A DNA stretch of 64,000 nucleotides from JBBSOK01 sp965219125 (GTDB taxonomy: Bacteria; Bacteroidota; Bacteroidia; Flavobacteriales; Flavobacteriaceae), in the NCBI GenBank assembly GCA_965219125.1, contig CBDCMO010000002.1, forward strand, positions 2,666,001-2,730,000, read 5' to 3'. A program made the translations under genes and the position numbers. Within the stretch, counting starts at the first letter, position 1. Each line of letters begins with the position of its first letter. The notes beneath the pieces were generated by a model. The model was not told where the DNA came from. It searched no databases and saw only the letters and a list, made by a program, of their open reading frames with translations. This document shows, piece by piece, positions 34,901-43,519 of this stretch.

Positions 34901-37053
34901 ATACCGTAAAAGTAATTTCACCTATATTTTATTGTCCAGCTGGCGGAACACAGAATTCTACCGATTATATTGCAAATGTAACCTTGGGAGCAATAAATAA
35001 TACTACAGGTCCTGAAACCAATGGATATGGAGATTATACTGCCTTAACACCAGCAATATTAACGGCTAATAGTACGGAATCCATTTCGGTTACTAAAGGA
35101 GGTGGCGATGATGAATACGTAGGTGTTTGGATAGATTATAACGGCGATGGTGATTTTGATGATGCAGATGAAGTTATTGGACTTAGCCCACATTCTACGG
35201 TTCCAACTATTACACTTCCATTTACTGTTCCTGCCAATGTAACAGCTATTAATACAAGAATGCGTGTAATTGTACAATATAAAAATGACCCGCCAATGGT
35301 TTGTGGTACTGTAAATTACCGAGATGTTGAAGATTATACCGTAACACTTGTACCAGCTTCACTTTGTGGTGGAGCAACCAAAACGTGGACAGCTGGCGCT
35401 TGGTCTCCTGTAGGAGCACCAAATGATAGCAATGCTGTAATTATTGCAAGTACTTATGACACTGCAGTAAATGGTAACTTAGATGTTTGTTCAATTACCG
35501 TAAATAGTGGCGTAGAACTTATGGTTAAAAATGCCAGTTTTGCAAAAGTTAAAACAGATATCACTGTAAACGGAACATTAACAGTTGAAAACACAGGTAG
35601 CGTTGTACAAGTTAACGACGATGCGGTTGTAAACAAAGGTGCATCTGGCGTAATAAATGTTAAGAAAACCACTCCAAGCTTAGGTGTGGGCGGATTTATG
35701 ATTATGGGTAGCCCAATGACAGCGGAAACTAGAACAGGTGTATTTGGCTCTTCTATAATGGTACGTAACCACATTACAACCAACTTTGTGTTGCATCCTG
35801 GTGTAGAAGCTATATCTCCAGGCCTTAACAACTGGGCAGATGATGACGGTAACAACTGGATAAACTACACGGGAACAATTAATCCGGCTGAAGGTTATTT
35901 AGTACGCCCTTATGCTACTCAAGGCGGTAGTGGTGTTACCAACTTAGTCTTTACTCAAGGCACACTTAACAATGGTATTATTTACCGTGATGTAATTAAA
36001 AATGCTACGGGTATAAACAGCAGCCCGAATATGGTGGGCAACCCGTACGCTTCGGCAATAAGCGCTAATCAATTTTTAACTGATAATGCAGCTTTTGCAG
36101 ATGCAGTTTATTTCTGGGAACATCTTACGGCTCCAAGTATTGGTTATCCGGGTTATCAAGTTTCAAACTGGAGTATGGGCGATATATCTATGTACAACAG
36201 CATGGGAGGCGTTGCAGCTGCAAATGGTGGAGCAGTACCTTCAGGTTTTATAGCCTCAGGTCAAGGTTTTGGATTTAAAGCAAAATTATCAGGATTGGGA
36301 ACTAATGGTTTAAAATTCAACAATGCGATGCGTGTAACAGGTAACAATGATACCTACCACCGTCAAGCTTTTGATAAGGACAGAATTTGGTTAAGCGTAA
36401 CCAATGAAACCTATAACCTAGGAAGTAACATACTTATTGGTTTCTCTGATGTTTCAACAGATGGTTTTGATAACCAATTTGATACACAACGCATGCCAAC
36501 GCCAGTATCTTTTTATTCAAAATTAAATACGGGTGAAGAACTTGCAATTCAAGGTAGAAGTGCCTTTAATGAAGATCAAGAAATTCAGCTAGGTTTCTCT
36601 ACACAAGTAGAAACTATGGAAAAATACACAATTTCACTTGCTAATTTTGATGGTGCAAATTTAAACGGCGTAACGGTTTACCTAAAAGATAAGGTTTTAA
36701 ATACCATTACAAACCTTTCGGAAGGAAATTACAGCTTCTTTGTGAAAGCTGGCAATAATGATAACAGGTTTGTAGTAATATTTAGAAACCCGGAATTAAG
36801 TGTTGGCGACTTCAATGTAGGTAATGTAAGTGTAGTGCCAAACCCTACAAATGGTATGGTAAGTTTAATTTCACCAAAAGCAGCAATAACCGCTGTTGAG
36901 GTTTATGATATTCGTGGTCGCAGAATAAATGATGTAACCTTAAATCTACAAGGCGAATATCTGTTAGACTTATCTAGATTGCAATCTGCAGTGTATTTTG
37001 TAAAAATTAAAACAGATAAAGGAGATGTAACAAAACGTATCATTAAAAACTAA
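31984..37053 (+). CDS. Giant T9SS cargo protein with BNR/propeller repeats and GEVED domains
   Basis: 1,689 residues from the ATG at 31984 (MKQNDLSAKRVSS, then a hydrophobic export helix). The N-terminal half is a VPS10/BNR-type beta-propeller with Asp-box-like motifs (SVDGGNNWTH, STNSGDVWVQK, SDDGGTNFG, TTNGGTSWVS). Two GEVED domains follow, marked by DWNNNGDFTDAGEEYDLG with GEVEDYTV, and DYNGDGDFDDADEV with DVEDYTV. A third region (CGGATKTWTAGAWSPVGAPND) is a domain often seen before T9SS tails. The end is a type A sorting domain (VVPNPTNGMVSL, ending VTKRIIKN). It is likely a surface adhesin or glycan/protein-binding protein; no catalytic residues are visible. A strong terminator follows. 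Confidence 0.85.
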   Translation: MKQNDLSAKRVSSLKYSIAFLMVAAAIASAFYFYDFSTTKNKAQLTGSEQLRAEYADFLQNHPFGKNGKLSKKKLHDLGLPPNKQYLHEYLLTSNPATKRPYPEKILELQQELRNNGQLRAPIGTGINNWQERGPNNIGGRTRALIFAPGSSTKVIAGGVSGGLWINNNITNAFSEWQRVTGVPENMAVSSITVDPLTPTTMYIGTGEVYTAGIVNGNGVYKSVDGGNNWTHIYGPTSGPVEDRIAFIQDIIAWVNPVTGTTEILFASDSSFYKESLGNYVFLGQNTIGVYKSTDGTNFNRITDAVLQQTPGNYYAPNTFDVNSNSTKVWMGTKPDGNVGTGGGTVFSYDGSTWANIVDLNTGGRVEIVCSKQNANKIYMLCEDNISATQKVQIFRTTNAFATQATALPIPVDIDPGTPANDFTRGQSFYDLQIGVDPLNDATLWVGGIDIFRSTNSGDVWVQKTHWFNSTYGLPIVHSDHHSIAFNSSNRIVFGNDGGVYFSDDGGTNFGVRNKGYNVTQYYKGDINQGAGSVKLMAGAQDNGVQLMDNAQSGINPGATISGGDGGWVFFDKDSQYLITSYTNNQYYVHDINGVKKNDFDGNTGADGSFINECGLNSSTNHFYSNKSTGAPFGIYRWTIDPVAFTATNRTTLTNGLLTSQPTFFIDSPFVADRMLVGTATGSIIQMDNASTGSPTWTNKSIPGMVGAVSDIRYGQTVNDIMVTFHNYGVVSVWTTTNGGTSWVSKEGNLPDMPVKAILQNPLNLDEVMLGTELGIWTTSNWNDATPTWAQSQNGMSNVKVMNLTYRAVDNTVLAATHGRGMFTGTFESNNVYCTSNGTTVATGVTNVTMNTINNSDTDNTNAGYEDFSTQITELRQGKNYDLSVKVNTNGANTVNVKAWIDWNNNGDFTDAGEEYDLGTANNVANGASTLSPLSITVSPTTLFGNKRLRISAKNSAAPTSCETGFDGEVEDYTVKVISPIFYCPAGGTQNSTDYIANVTLGAINNTTGPETNGYGDYTALTPAILTANSTESISVTKGGGDDEYVGVWIDYNGDGDFDDADEVIGLSPHSTVPTITLPFTVPANVTAINTRMRVIVQYKNDPPMVCGTVNYRDVEDYTVTLVPASLCGGATKTWTAGAWSPVGAPNDSNAVIIASTYDTAVNGNLDVCSITVNSGVELMVKNASFAKVKTDITVNGTLTVENTGSVVQVNDDAVVNKGASGVINVKKTTPSLGVGGFMIMGSPMTAETRTGVFGSSIMVRNHITTNFVLHPGVEAISPGLNNWADDDGNNWINYTGTINPAEGYLVRPYATQGGSGVTNLVFTQGTLNNGIIYRDVIKNATGINSSPNMVGNPYASAISANQFLTDNAAFADAVYFWEHLTAPSIGYPGYQVSNWSMGDISMYNSMGGVAAANGGAVPSGFIASGQGFGFKAKLSGLGTNGLKFNNAMRVTGNNDTYHRQAFDKDRIWLSVTNETYNLGSNILIGFSDVSTDGFDNQFDTQRMPTPVSFYSKLNTGEELAIQGRSAFNEDQEIQLGFSTQVETMEKYTISLANFDGANLNGVTVYLKDKVLNTITNLSEGNYSFFVKAGNNDNRFVVIFRNPELSVGDFNVGNVSVVPNPTNGMVSLISPKAAITAVEVYDIRGRRINDVTLNLQGEYLLDLSRLQSAVYFVKIKTDKGDVTKRIIKN

Positions 37054-37074
37054 TTTTATATCCCCAATAGTATT

Positions 37075-37116
37075 CAATTCCTCTTTTGAAAGTTTTCAAA
37101 AGGGGAATTGTTTTTT
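37075..37116 (+). terminator. Strong Rho-independent terminator of the giant cargo gene
   Basis: A 16-bp stem (37075-37090 with 37095-37110, one G-T pair) with loop AGTT and a T6 tail. Confidence 0.93.
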
Positions 37117-37139
37117 ATATATGTTCATCTTAAAATTTC

Positions 37140-37147
37140 TACCTTTG
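37140..37147 (+). promoter_or_regulatory. Candidate -7 box for the small protein-apbE pair
   Basis: TACCTTTG matches TANNTTTG, 20 bp upstream of the ATG at 37168. The terminator immediately before it suggests a new transcription unit. Confidence 0.42.
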
Positions 37148-37167
37148 ACATTACTTTTCTCACGATT

Positions 37168-37530
37168 ATGAACGAAAAACTAACACCACAGGAACTCCAT
37201 AACCTTGCAATGAATATTGTTGGCAAAGACCTAGAAGCACAAGGTTTTGAATTCTTGGGAGTAAACAGCAAATTAAAACGCGACCCACAGTTTGTAGCCT
37301 TAAAAGATAAAGATCTTCATTTTGTGATAGTTCGTGCAATTGCATTTCCCGAAGATGCCAATAAGATTGATGAAGCCTTAATGAAAAATATAAAAGACCA
37401 CGCAGATAAATTTGACGCAAAAACATATTACGCCGGCGTTGGTTTGGGCCACGGTAGCGATTATGGAAAAGCTGTTTTAAAAGATGAAGATTATACAATG
37501 ATTTATAATGGAATGCAGGAGATTAAATAA
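37168..37530 (+). CDS. Conserved 120-residue protein paired with apbE
   Basis: A small soluble protein from the ATG at 37168 (begins MNEKLTPQELHNLAMNIVG). It has an alpha/beta pattern with the conserved-looking segments QGFEFLGVNSKLKRDPQFV, HFVIVRAIAFP and YYAGVGLGHG. There is no signal peptide, membrane segment or cysteine pair. Similar proteins next to apbE in flavobacteria are, as I recall, often labelled Na+-NQR subunit F, but this is not NqrF: it has no Fe-S or FAD motif. Location just before apbE (20-bp gap) suggests a role in NQR or flavin assembly. The function is unknown. Confidence 0.72.
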   Translation: MNEKLTPQELHNLAMNIVGKDLEAQGFEFLGVNSKLKRDPQFVALKDKDLHFVIVRAIAFPEDANKIDEALMKNIKDHADKFDAKTYYAGVGLGHGSDYGKAVLKDEDYTMIYNGMQEIK

Positions 37531-37549
37531 CATTTTGAAGCTACATTTT

Positions 37550-38557
37550 ATGAAATATTTACTACTTTCTATAATTTCTTTTTTTGTAATATCCTGTCAA
37601 AAAGACGCCCCAACAGCAATAATGCTTCAAGGTAACGCATTCGGGACAACCTATAATATTCAATATTTTTCTGATGCAGAATTTGATGCAAAAAAAGGCC
37701 TCGATTCTGTAATTGAAGCGGTAAATAAATCTGTTAATACGTACATTCCCGATAGCGATATTTCAAAAATTAATAAGGGAGATTCAACCATAATTGTTGA
37801 TGATATTTTTAAAGAAGTCTTCAAACTTTCAGATGCCGTTCATAAAAAATCTAACGGTTATTTTGATCCTACAATCGGTGTTTTAAGAAATGCCTACGGT
37901 TTTGGCGATACAAAACCAATTCAAAATCTAAATCAAAAAACCATTGACTCATTAATGCAATTTGTGGGTTTTGACAAGGTAAAATTGAAGGAAGACGGCA
38001 CTATTTCAAAAGCAAATAAAAACATCTATTTCGATTTTAACGCCGTGGCAAAAGGTTACGGAATTGATTGTTTAGGCAGATATTTAGAAAGCAAAGGAAT
38101 AACAAATTATCTAATTGAATTAGGTGGCGAATTGCGGGCAAAAGGCAGGAATATTGAAAAAAAATCAGATTGGTTGGTCGGTATAGAAAGCACCGAAAGC
38201 AATCTTGAAGACCGAAGTTATGAAGCTACCGTACAATTGGAAAATATGGGAATGGCTTCCTCAGGTAATTACCGAAAATTTAGAATAGACAGTTTAACGG
38301 GCAAAAAATTTGTTCATACCTTAAACCCTTTAACTGGTTCAGCCGTAAAAAGTGATGTTACAAGTGCCACGGTTTTAGGTGAAACCTGCGCAATTGCAGA
38401 TGCCTATGCAACAACTTTTATGGCATTGGGTTTAGAAAAATCTAAAAAATTGCTAAAAGATTTACCAAATATTGAAGCCTACTTAACCTACAATGATTCC
38501 CTAAACAATCATCAAGTATTTATAACGGATGGTTTTAAAAAGTTTATGCCAAAATAA
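37550..38557 (+). CDS. apbE: FAD:protein FMN transferase ApbE (lipoprotein)
   Basis: 335 residues from the ATG at 37550. A lipobox ends in SFFVISC (Cys at position 16). It transfers FMN from FAD to threonine of periplasmic domains such as those of NqrB and NqrC, both encoded 8-12 kb upstream. Family motifs are GNAFGTTYNIQYF, the ISKINKGD segment, DFNAVAKGYGID and LIELGGELRAKG. The Mg2+-binding and catalytic end block shows VTSATVLGETCAIADAYATTFMALG. It forms an operon with the 120-residue protein before it. The last 60 bp have a decayed duplicate at 40585-40646. Confidence 0.93.
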   Translation: MKYLLLSIISFFVISCQKDAPTAIMLQGNAFGTTYNIQYFSDAEFDAKKGLDSVIEAVNKSVNTYIPDSDISKINKGDSTIIVDDIFKEVFKLSDAVHKKSNGYFDPTIGVLRNAYGFGDTKPIQNLNQKTIDSLMQFVGFDKVKLKEDGTISKANKNIYFDFNAVAKGYGIDCLGRYLESKGITNYLIELGGELRAKGRNIEKKSDWLVGIESTESNLEDRSYEATVQLENMGMASSGNYRKFRIDSLTGKKFVHTLNPLTGSAVKSDVTSATVLGETCAIADAYATTFMALGLEKSKKLLKDLPNIEAYLTYNDSLNNHQVFITDGFKKFMPK

Positions 38558-38566
38558 TTGCTGTAT

Positions 38567-40333
38567 TTATTTTACTACTATTTTAAGCGTTTCTCTTATG
38601 TTATTCTCAAGGATAACAGTAGCAAAATACAAGCCTGTTTCTTGAAGTACAATAGTAATTTCAGATGTTGGATTTTTAGGAAATATATTTTGAACTTCCT
38701 GCCCCAATACAGAACTAATAATTATATTTTGAATATTACTTTCATTTGTTTTGATAGTAAAATTGCCGTTAGTCGGGTTTGGATAAGCGGCAACTTTTTT
38801 GATCTTTAAATCATTTACCGACAAAGGCACTGGTTGTAATTTTGTAATAAAAATATTTGCAAAGCCATCCAAGGTGCTTCCTGGATTTTCAATATAATTT
38901 GGTTGGTAACTTCCCGAAGTTGTAATACCTTCCATGCTAGTTGTTTGTCCAAAAAGATAGACATTGTCCCCATCTACCAAAGGTTTTGAACCATATTCAT
39001 CCCCATTGCCGCCAAAATAAGTACCATATTGCAATTGCCCTGCGGGATTAAATATAGCGAGAAACATATCATTTAATGTATTTTTTTCTGGTTGAAAAGC
39101 GGTTGAGGTACTTATATGATCTTCAAAACGTGTAAAACCATACATATAAATATTGCCATTACTATCTTTATCCAACATAGCATATGGAAACCCACTAGGG
39201 TTAACTTCTATTAAATTAAGACCAATATAGGTTCCCCATTGCCGTACACCTAAACTATTAAAACTTACTAAATAAGATGTAAATTGAGGTTCAGAATCCT
39301 CTTGATAGCTTCCTGGTGTGGTTATATTAATGTGGTTTCTTGAAATTCCAGAAAAATATAAGTTATCCCCATCAACTAAAAGAGCATTTCTTCCTGAAAA
39401 TTCTTGATATGTATTACCGTAATACGTACTCCAAATCCTGTTTCCATCCAAAGAAAATTTAGTTATAAAATTATCCTTACAATTTCCCGGTTCTATCTGG
39501 TGGCTTCCTGCGGTAGCAAAATAGGTATTTGCTGATCCAAATGGAGGGCAATCACGTGTTTCACCAGAAATATAAAGCCCTTCTACCCCGATAGCGATAC
39601 TATGTATATAAGAGGTATTAATACCATAATACGTTGCCCAGATGCGTTCCCCATCCGTGGTAAACTTTGAGATTATACTGTTTCTTTCTTGTCCAATATT
39701 GGTTTGAAATGTACCATTAGTAGCTGCATTTGGGTTTGAGGTTCTATTATGAAAATATATATAACCCTGATTGTCTGCTACTATGTCAAATCCATTAGTA
39801 AATATAGAAATAGGATTGTCACTATTTACATCGGGATAATAGGTTCCCCATTCCAGTAACCCTTCAGAAGTAAAACGGGCTACAAATGTATCAGAATTTC
39901 CGTCAATTACTGGTTGGTATGAATTTGGAGTTGAAATGCCCGCACTGCTTGACGTATTACCAACTATGTAAATGGCATCGTTGTTGTCAATGGTAATTCC
40001 ACTTATAATATCAAATCCTTCTCCGCCAAAATAAGTAGCCCAAATAACCTGTCCTTCCGGATTCATTTTTACCATAAGCCCATCATGACTACCACCGCCA
40101 TACGTAGGTTGAAAACTGTTTGATGTTGTGGTAAAATTACTTGTGGCATCCAAATACCCTACAAAATAAAAGTTTCCTTCACTGTCAATGGCATTATCTG
40201 AAAACCGAAAACTTTCATCTCCAAAATAGGTTGACCAAGCTATCTCAAAAGTATAAGATTGGGAATAGCTAGATGCAAAACCCAGTAATAAAAATAGATA
40301 CAATAAAGTAAATTTATAAAATGTTTTCATCAC
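38567..40333 (-). CDS. SBBP-repeat propeller protein with T9SS sorting domain
   Basis: A 588-residue exported protein (signal about 1-24, ending SSYSQS). It contains repeated blades of the SBBP type with W-x-TYFG(G) openings: WSTYFGDESF, WATYFGGEGF, WGTYYPDVN, WATYYGINTS, WSTYYGNTYQ, WGTYIGLNL and YGTYFGGNGDEYG. Each is followed by an IYIVGNTSS- or YFSGISR-like strand. About seven blades are visible, as expected for one propeller. The tail is a T9SS type A sorting domain (AAYPNPTNGNFTIK, ending TLKIVVK). Function is unknown, probably surface binding. It converges with apbE across 9 bp and is flanked by apbE 3'-end sequence on both sides. Confidence 0.83.
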   Translation of the reverse strand: MMKTFYKFTLLYLFLLLGFASSYSQSYTFEIAWSTYFGDESFRFSDNAIDSEGNFYFVGYLDATSNFTTTSNSFQPTYGGGSHDGLMVKMNPEGQVIWATYFGGEGFDIISGITIDNNDAIYIVGNTSSSAGISTPNSYQPVIDGNSDTFVARFTSEGLLEWGTYYPDVNSDNPISIFTNGFDIVADNQGYIYFHNRTSNPNAATNGTFQTNIGQERNSIISKFTTDGERIWATYYGINTSYIHSIAIGVEGLYISGETRDCPPFGSANTYFATAGSHQIEPGNCKDNFITKFSLDGNRIWSTYYGNTYQEFSGRNALLVDGDNLYFSGISRNHINITTPGSYQEDSEPQFTSYLVSFNSLGVRQWGTYIGLNLIEVNPSGFPYAMLDKDSNGNIYMYGFTRFEDHISTSTAFQPEKNTLNDMFLAIFNPAGQLQYGTYFGGNGDEYGSKPLVDGDNVYLFGQTTSMEGITTSGSYQPNYIENPGSTLDGFANIFITKLQPVPLSVNDLKIKKVAAYPNPTNGNFTIKTNESNIQNIIISSVLGQEVQNIFPKNPTSEITIVLQETGLYFATVILENNIRETLKIVVK

Positions 40334-40347
40334 AAATTGGTTTTTTG

Positions 40348-40494
40348 TTAATCCGAGATAATTATATAAGTTTCAGCAGGAATAGTATCACCAGTTGGCG
40401 GTAATCCTGTAGTAGCATCAATCATATCTAATGAAACTACTCCTGTTCCAAACGTGTACAAGCAAGTATAGGTGAAAATGAGGGTATTATTTTT
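40348..40494 (-). pseudogene. Truncated ORF relic, C-terminal fragment of an unknown protein
   Basis: An open minus-strand frame of 48 codons with no start codon in its first half. It is closed upstream by a stop at 40495-40497 and ends with a TAA 14 bp before the SBBP gene's ATG. The deduced sequence (FTYTCLYTFGTGVVSLDMID, then PPTGDTIPAETYIIISD) looks like real protein with an Ile-rich beta ending. I do not recognise the family. It could be the last piece of a gene lost by deletion. Confidence 0.4.
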
Positions 40495-40584
40495 TTAAAA
40501 ATACAAATAAGTTTATATAAATCAAGTACATAAATTTAATTAAAATTTCATAATAAAGAAATGAAATTATCTAATTCAAATTAA

Positions 40585-40646
40585 TCCCCTTAACAATCAT
40601 CAAGTTTTTATTACGAATGGTTTAAAAAATCGATGCCCGAATAAAT
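40585..40646 (+). repeat. Decayed duplicate of the apbE 3' end
   Basis: About 60 bp resemble 38497-38558, the end of apbE. The block AACAATCATCAAGT is identical in both, followed by TTTATTACGAATGG versus ATTTATAACGGATGG and similar stop-codon-proximal sequence. Read as protein it gives NNHQVFITNG, where ApbE has NNHQVFITDG. Small indels break the frame. The copy lies directly before the stop of the type B sorting gene. Confidence 0.78.
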
Positions 40647-42736
40647 TATCTTTTTAGGGAAAAATGACCTCGGTACTGTGGTCTGTCAGGAATATCTATG
40701 GTAAACCAATAGTCGTTAGATGCCAACACTTTTCCTTCTAAATTGCTGCCATCCCAACCGATGGAACTCGGACTTATTTGTTTCAAAAGTTTGCCAAATC
40801 GATCGAATATTTTAATTTTTGTGCCAGGATAATTTTCTATGCCGATAATTTTCCATGTATCGTGATAACCATCGCTATTAGGAGTAAAATAGAGTGGATA
40901 ATCTAAAATTAACACTTCTTGCGTAGCGATTCCGCAACCATTTTTATCTCGTACATAAACAGTAAAATATCCATTGCCCAATCCATTAAAAATAGGGCTT
41001 TCTTGATATGGGCCATTTACATTTAGCGCATATTCATACATTCCTTGTCCTTCAACAAATATTTCAATTTGATTATTGTTGCCGCTAAAATCTATTGTTT
41101 TAATATCTAAAATTGTTGCGGTGTTTGATGGTAAAACTTCAACGCTAGCGATACCTTCGCAACCAAATGAATTTGTTACTGTTACTGTATAATTTCCCGG
41201 TGCATTAACGTTTATTGAATTTAAAGTTGCTCCTTGTTCGCCATTGCTCCAAATATAGTTTTCAAAACCTGTCTGAACAGAAATGGTGACAGGATTATCT
41301 AAATTTAAACAATAATAATATTTTGCTTGATCAAATACCGGTAAGGCTGGTGGGTTTATGCTAACCGAAAATTGTGTATAATCAAAACAACCCGTGGCAT
41401 TTTCAACCATAGAAATATATACTATTTGTGGACTTGATGAAACAATCAAATTTCCGTTAACGGCATTGGTTTCATTTAATCTATCTTCTTCAGATAAATA
41501 ATACAAAACACGAAAATCTGATGCGGACAAACCTTGCAAGACTTCAACGGTCTTTTGGTTTAAATTAACGATAATCTCACCGTCTAAATCATCATCACAA
41601 CCCAATATATTTTCAGGTTGCGTAGCTTGGGTTATCATATTTACATAAGCATCAAAAGAGGCGAGCCCATAACAATTAGCTTCATCTTCATCTTGAATAC
41701 GAACATAAATTGTTGTTGGTGTTTCAGTAAGTGTAATTATTGCTGGTATGTTATTTACATTATTATTTGCGTCATTTTCGTCTAAAAAATAAAGAATAAC
41801 ATAACCTTGTGTATTGGCAATAATATCTGGAATCACGGAATTTAGATCAAAGTTTTCAGTTGTATTATAGGTGCAGATTGCTACATCGTCAGGATTTGTA
41901 AGTTGTATGCTTCCAACCTCTATAGTAAAAGAAGTAATTGCAATACAGCCACTTAAATTTTCGGTTCGGGCATAAATTGGCTGTGGGTTAGCAATATTTG
42001 TATAAGGGCTAACCAAGGCATTGTCACCAATTGTCGCATCATTTAAAGAACTATGATAGGTTACAACAACATCTGTTTGTACGCCGATTATTGTGCTATT
42101 CTGTGTTTCAAGATTAAAAGGTGTAAAACCATCTTGCGTTCCATCTACATCACAAGACATTAAATTGGGGGCTTGGTTTGCAAATACTGGATTTGGTAAA
42201 GTTGCCTCACCAGTATAAAATAAACTTAAGGGACCAGACCCAACTGCTCTATCTACCAAAAGGTAATATATATCGCCTGCAGTTGCATCTATAAATTCTA
42301 AATAGCCATCCCCATCCTCGCCCGGACCTTCTTCAAAATCGGTCGCGGTTAAGTTTAAGCCAGTTGCGGCAGGAACGCCGGCCGCTTGCGGATTTGTACT
42401 TGAACACCTAATTGAATTTCCTAAAGTAGTACACGTAACATTTGGTCCATAAATTGCAAAATCGTAATCGTCTTCGCCATTATCGGGAATTAAATCGAAT
42501 GTGAATGTGCCAGATTGCACAATTTCAAATTTAAACCAAATGGTGTTGGAGTCGAAGGTGTAACAAGGTGGTGTAAAATTGCCAGGTAGCGAAAATTCAT
42601 CAAAACCAATCCCATCGGGATCTATGGATAGGCTAGAGTCGCCACAAATTGAAATAGCATTTGTACAATCATTGGGACTTTGCCCAAATGTAGAAAATGT
42701 GATTAATAAAAATAATAGTAGTAATTTTTTACTCAT
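40646..42736 (-). CDS. T9SS type B (gliding-motility-type) sorting domain protein
   Basis: A 696-residue exported protein (signal about 1-18, ending TFSTFGQS). The first domain (about 20-175) has CTNAISICGDSSLSI and FDLIPDNGEDDYDFAIYG, a calx-like/pre-peptidase-like fold common in flavobacterial surface proteins. Several Ig-like or PKD-like repeats follow, with paired cysteines. The C-terminus is the type B sorting domain (CTD-B): YPLYFTPNSDGYHDTWKI, IKIFDRFGKLLKQI, WDGSNLEGKVL and a final HFSLKR. Type B cargo is typically secreted through SprA with help from an SprF-like partner. Function is unknown. Confidence 0.85.
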   Translation of the reverse strand: MSKKLLLLFLLITFSTFGQSPNDCTNAISICGDSSLSIDPDGIGFDEFSLPGNFTPPCYTFDSNTIWFKFEIVQSGTFTFDLIPDNGEDDYDFAIYGPNVTCTTLGNSIRCSSTNPQAAGVPAATGLNLTATDFEEGPGEDGDGYLEFIDATAGDIYYLLVDRAVGSGPLSLFYTGEATLPNPVFANQAPNLMSCDVDGTQDGFTPFNLETQNSTIIGVQTDVVVTYHSSLNDATIGDNALVSPYTNIANPQPIYARTENLSGCIAITSFTIEVGSIQLTNPDDVAICTYNTTENFDLNSVIPDIIANTQGYVILYFLDENDANNNVNNIPAIITLTETPTTIYVRIQDEDEANCYGLASFDAYVNMITQATQPENILGCDDDLDGEIIVNLNQKTVEVLQGLSASDFRVLYYLSEEDRLNETNAVNGNLIVSSSPQIVYISMVENATGCFDYTQFSVSINPPALPVFDQAKYYYCLNLDNPVTISVQTGFENYIWSNGEQGATLNSINVNAPGNYTVTVTNSFGCEGIASVEVLPSNTATILDIKTIDFSGNNNQIEIFVEGQGMYEYALNVNGPYQESPIFNGLGNGYFTVYVRDKNGCGIATQEVLILDYPLYFTPNSDGYHDTWKIIGIENYPGTKIKIFDRFGKLLKQISPSSIGWDGSNLEGKVLASNDYWFTIDIPDRPQYRGHFSLKR

Positions 42737-42766
42737 TGAAATAACTTAGAATTTAAAACTACTAAA

Positions 42767-43519
42767 TTATTTCTTACAAACCGGTATTAATTCGCCGTTT
42801 GGCAATCTAAATCTGTCAATCTCTTCATTTGAAAGCGTTTTAGTGTAATCTACCGCTTCAACCGTAAAACCTATTGAAGCTAATTTTTCAAAATAATCCA
42901 TTCCATAAACCCGAACGTGGTCATATTGGCCGAAGATTTTGGCTCTTTTTTTTGGATCTGTTATTGTGTTGTCTTCAAAAGTAATTTTTCTATTCGCTTC
43001 GTAAGGCACCTGTAAAATCGCAGTTGCGCCATTTGCCATAACGCGATAAATTTCCTGCATTGCTTTTGTATCGTCAGGAATATGCTCTAAAACGTGGTTA
43101 CAAATTACAAAGTCGAATTGGTTATCTTGAAATGGAAGATTACAGATATCTGCTTTAACATCGGCGATTGGCGAGTTTAAATCTGTTGTAGTATAGTCAA
43201 GATTTTTCATTTTGCGGAAGCGTTTGTAAAATGCTTGTTCGGGAGCGAAATGAAGAACTTTTAGGTTTTTGCTGAAAAACTCAGTTTCATTTTGAAGATA
43301 CAACCAAAATAACCGATGTCTTTCCAATGAAAGAGTACTCGGCGAAAGCACATTTTCACGCACTTTCTCATAACCATACGGCAAAAATTTCCTGAAAGAT
43401 TTACCATCTATCGGGTCTGTAACTTTATTTCCTTTTAAGAAAAAAGCTAAGATTGGGCGGCCTATTATGCTTAATCTAATAAGTAAAGGTCGAGGGATAG
43501 CATGTAATATTTGGGACAC
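42767..43519 (-). CDS. Class I SAM-dependent methyltransferase with displaced start
   Basis: A Methyltransf_11-like protein. The SAM core shows LDYTTTDLNSPIADVKADIC, then FDFVICNHVLEHIPDDTKAMQEIYRVM. A long N-terminal helical region (ILHAIPRPLLIRLS, FRKFLPYGYE) is typical of a Bacteroidota subgroup of unknown substrate. No ATG exists near the expected N-terminus. The frame runs back into the inverted repeat of the GxxExxY unit, where GTG at 43519 (250 residues) or TTG at 43573 (268 residues, the first 18 encoded by repeat) are the only candidates. The native start was probably lost when the repeat unit arrived, so expression is uncertain. Confidence 0.78.
   Translation of the reverse strand: MSQILHAIPRPLLIRLSIIGRPILAFFLKGNKVTDPIDGKSFRKFLPYGYEKVRENVLSPSTLSLERHRLFWLYLQNETEFFSKNLKVLHFAPEQAFYKRFRKMKNLDYTTTDLNSPIADVKADICNLPFQDNQFDFVICNHVLEHIPDDTKAMQEIYRVMANGATAILQVPYEANRKITFEDNTITDPKKRAKIFGQYDHVRVYGMDYFEKLASIGFTVEAVDYTKTLSNEEIDRFRLPNGELIPVCKK

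Noticed and set aside
37168..37530. Annotation of the 120-residue protein as NqrF.
   Set aside because: It has no [2Fe-2S] cysteines and no FAD/NADH motifs; the true NqrF is at 28763-30073.
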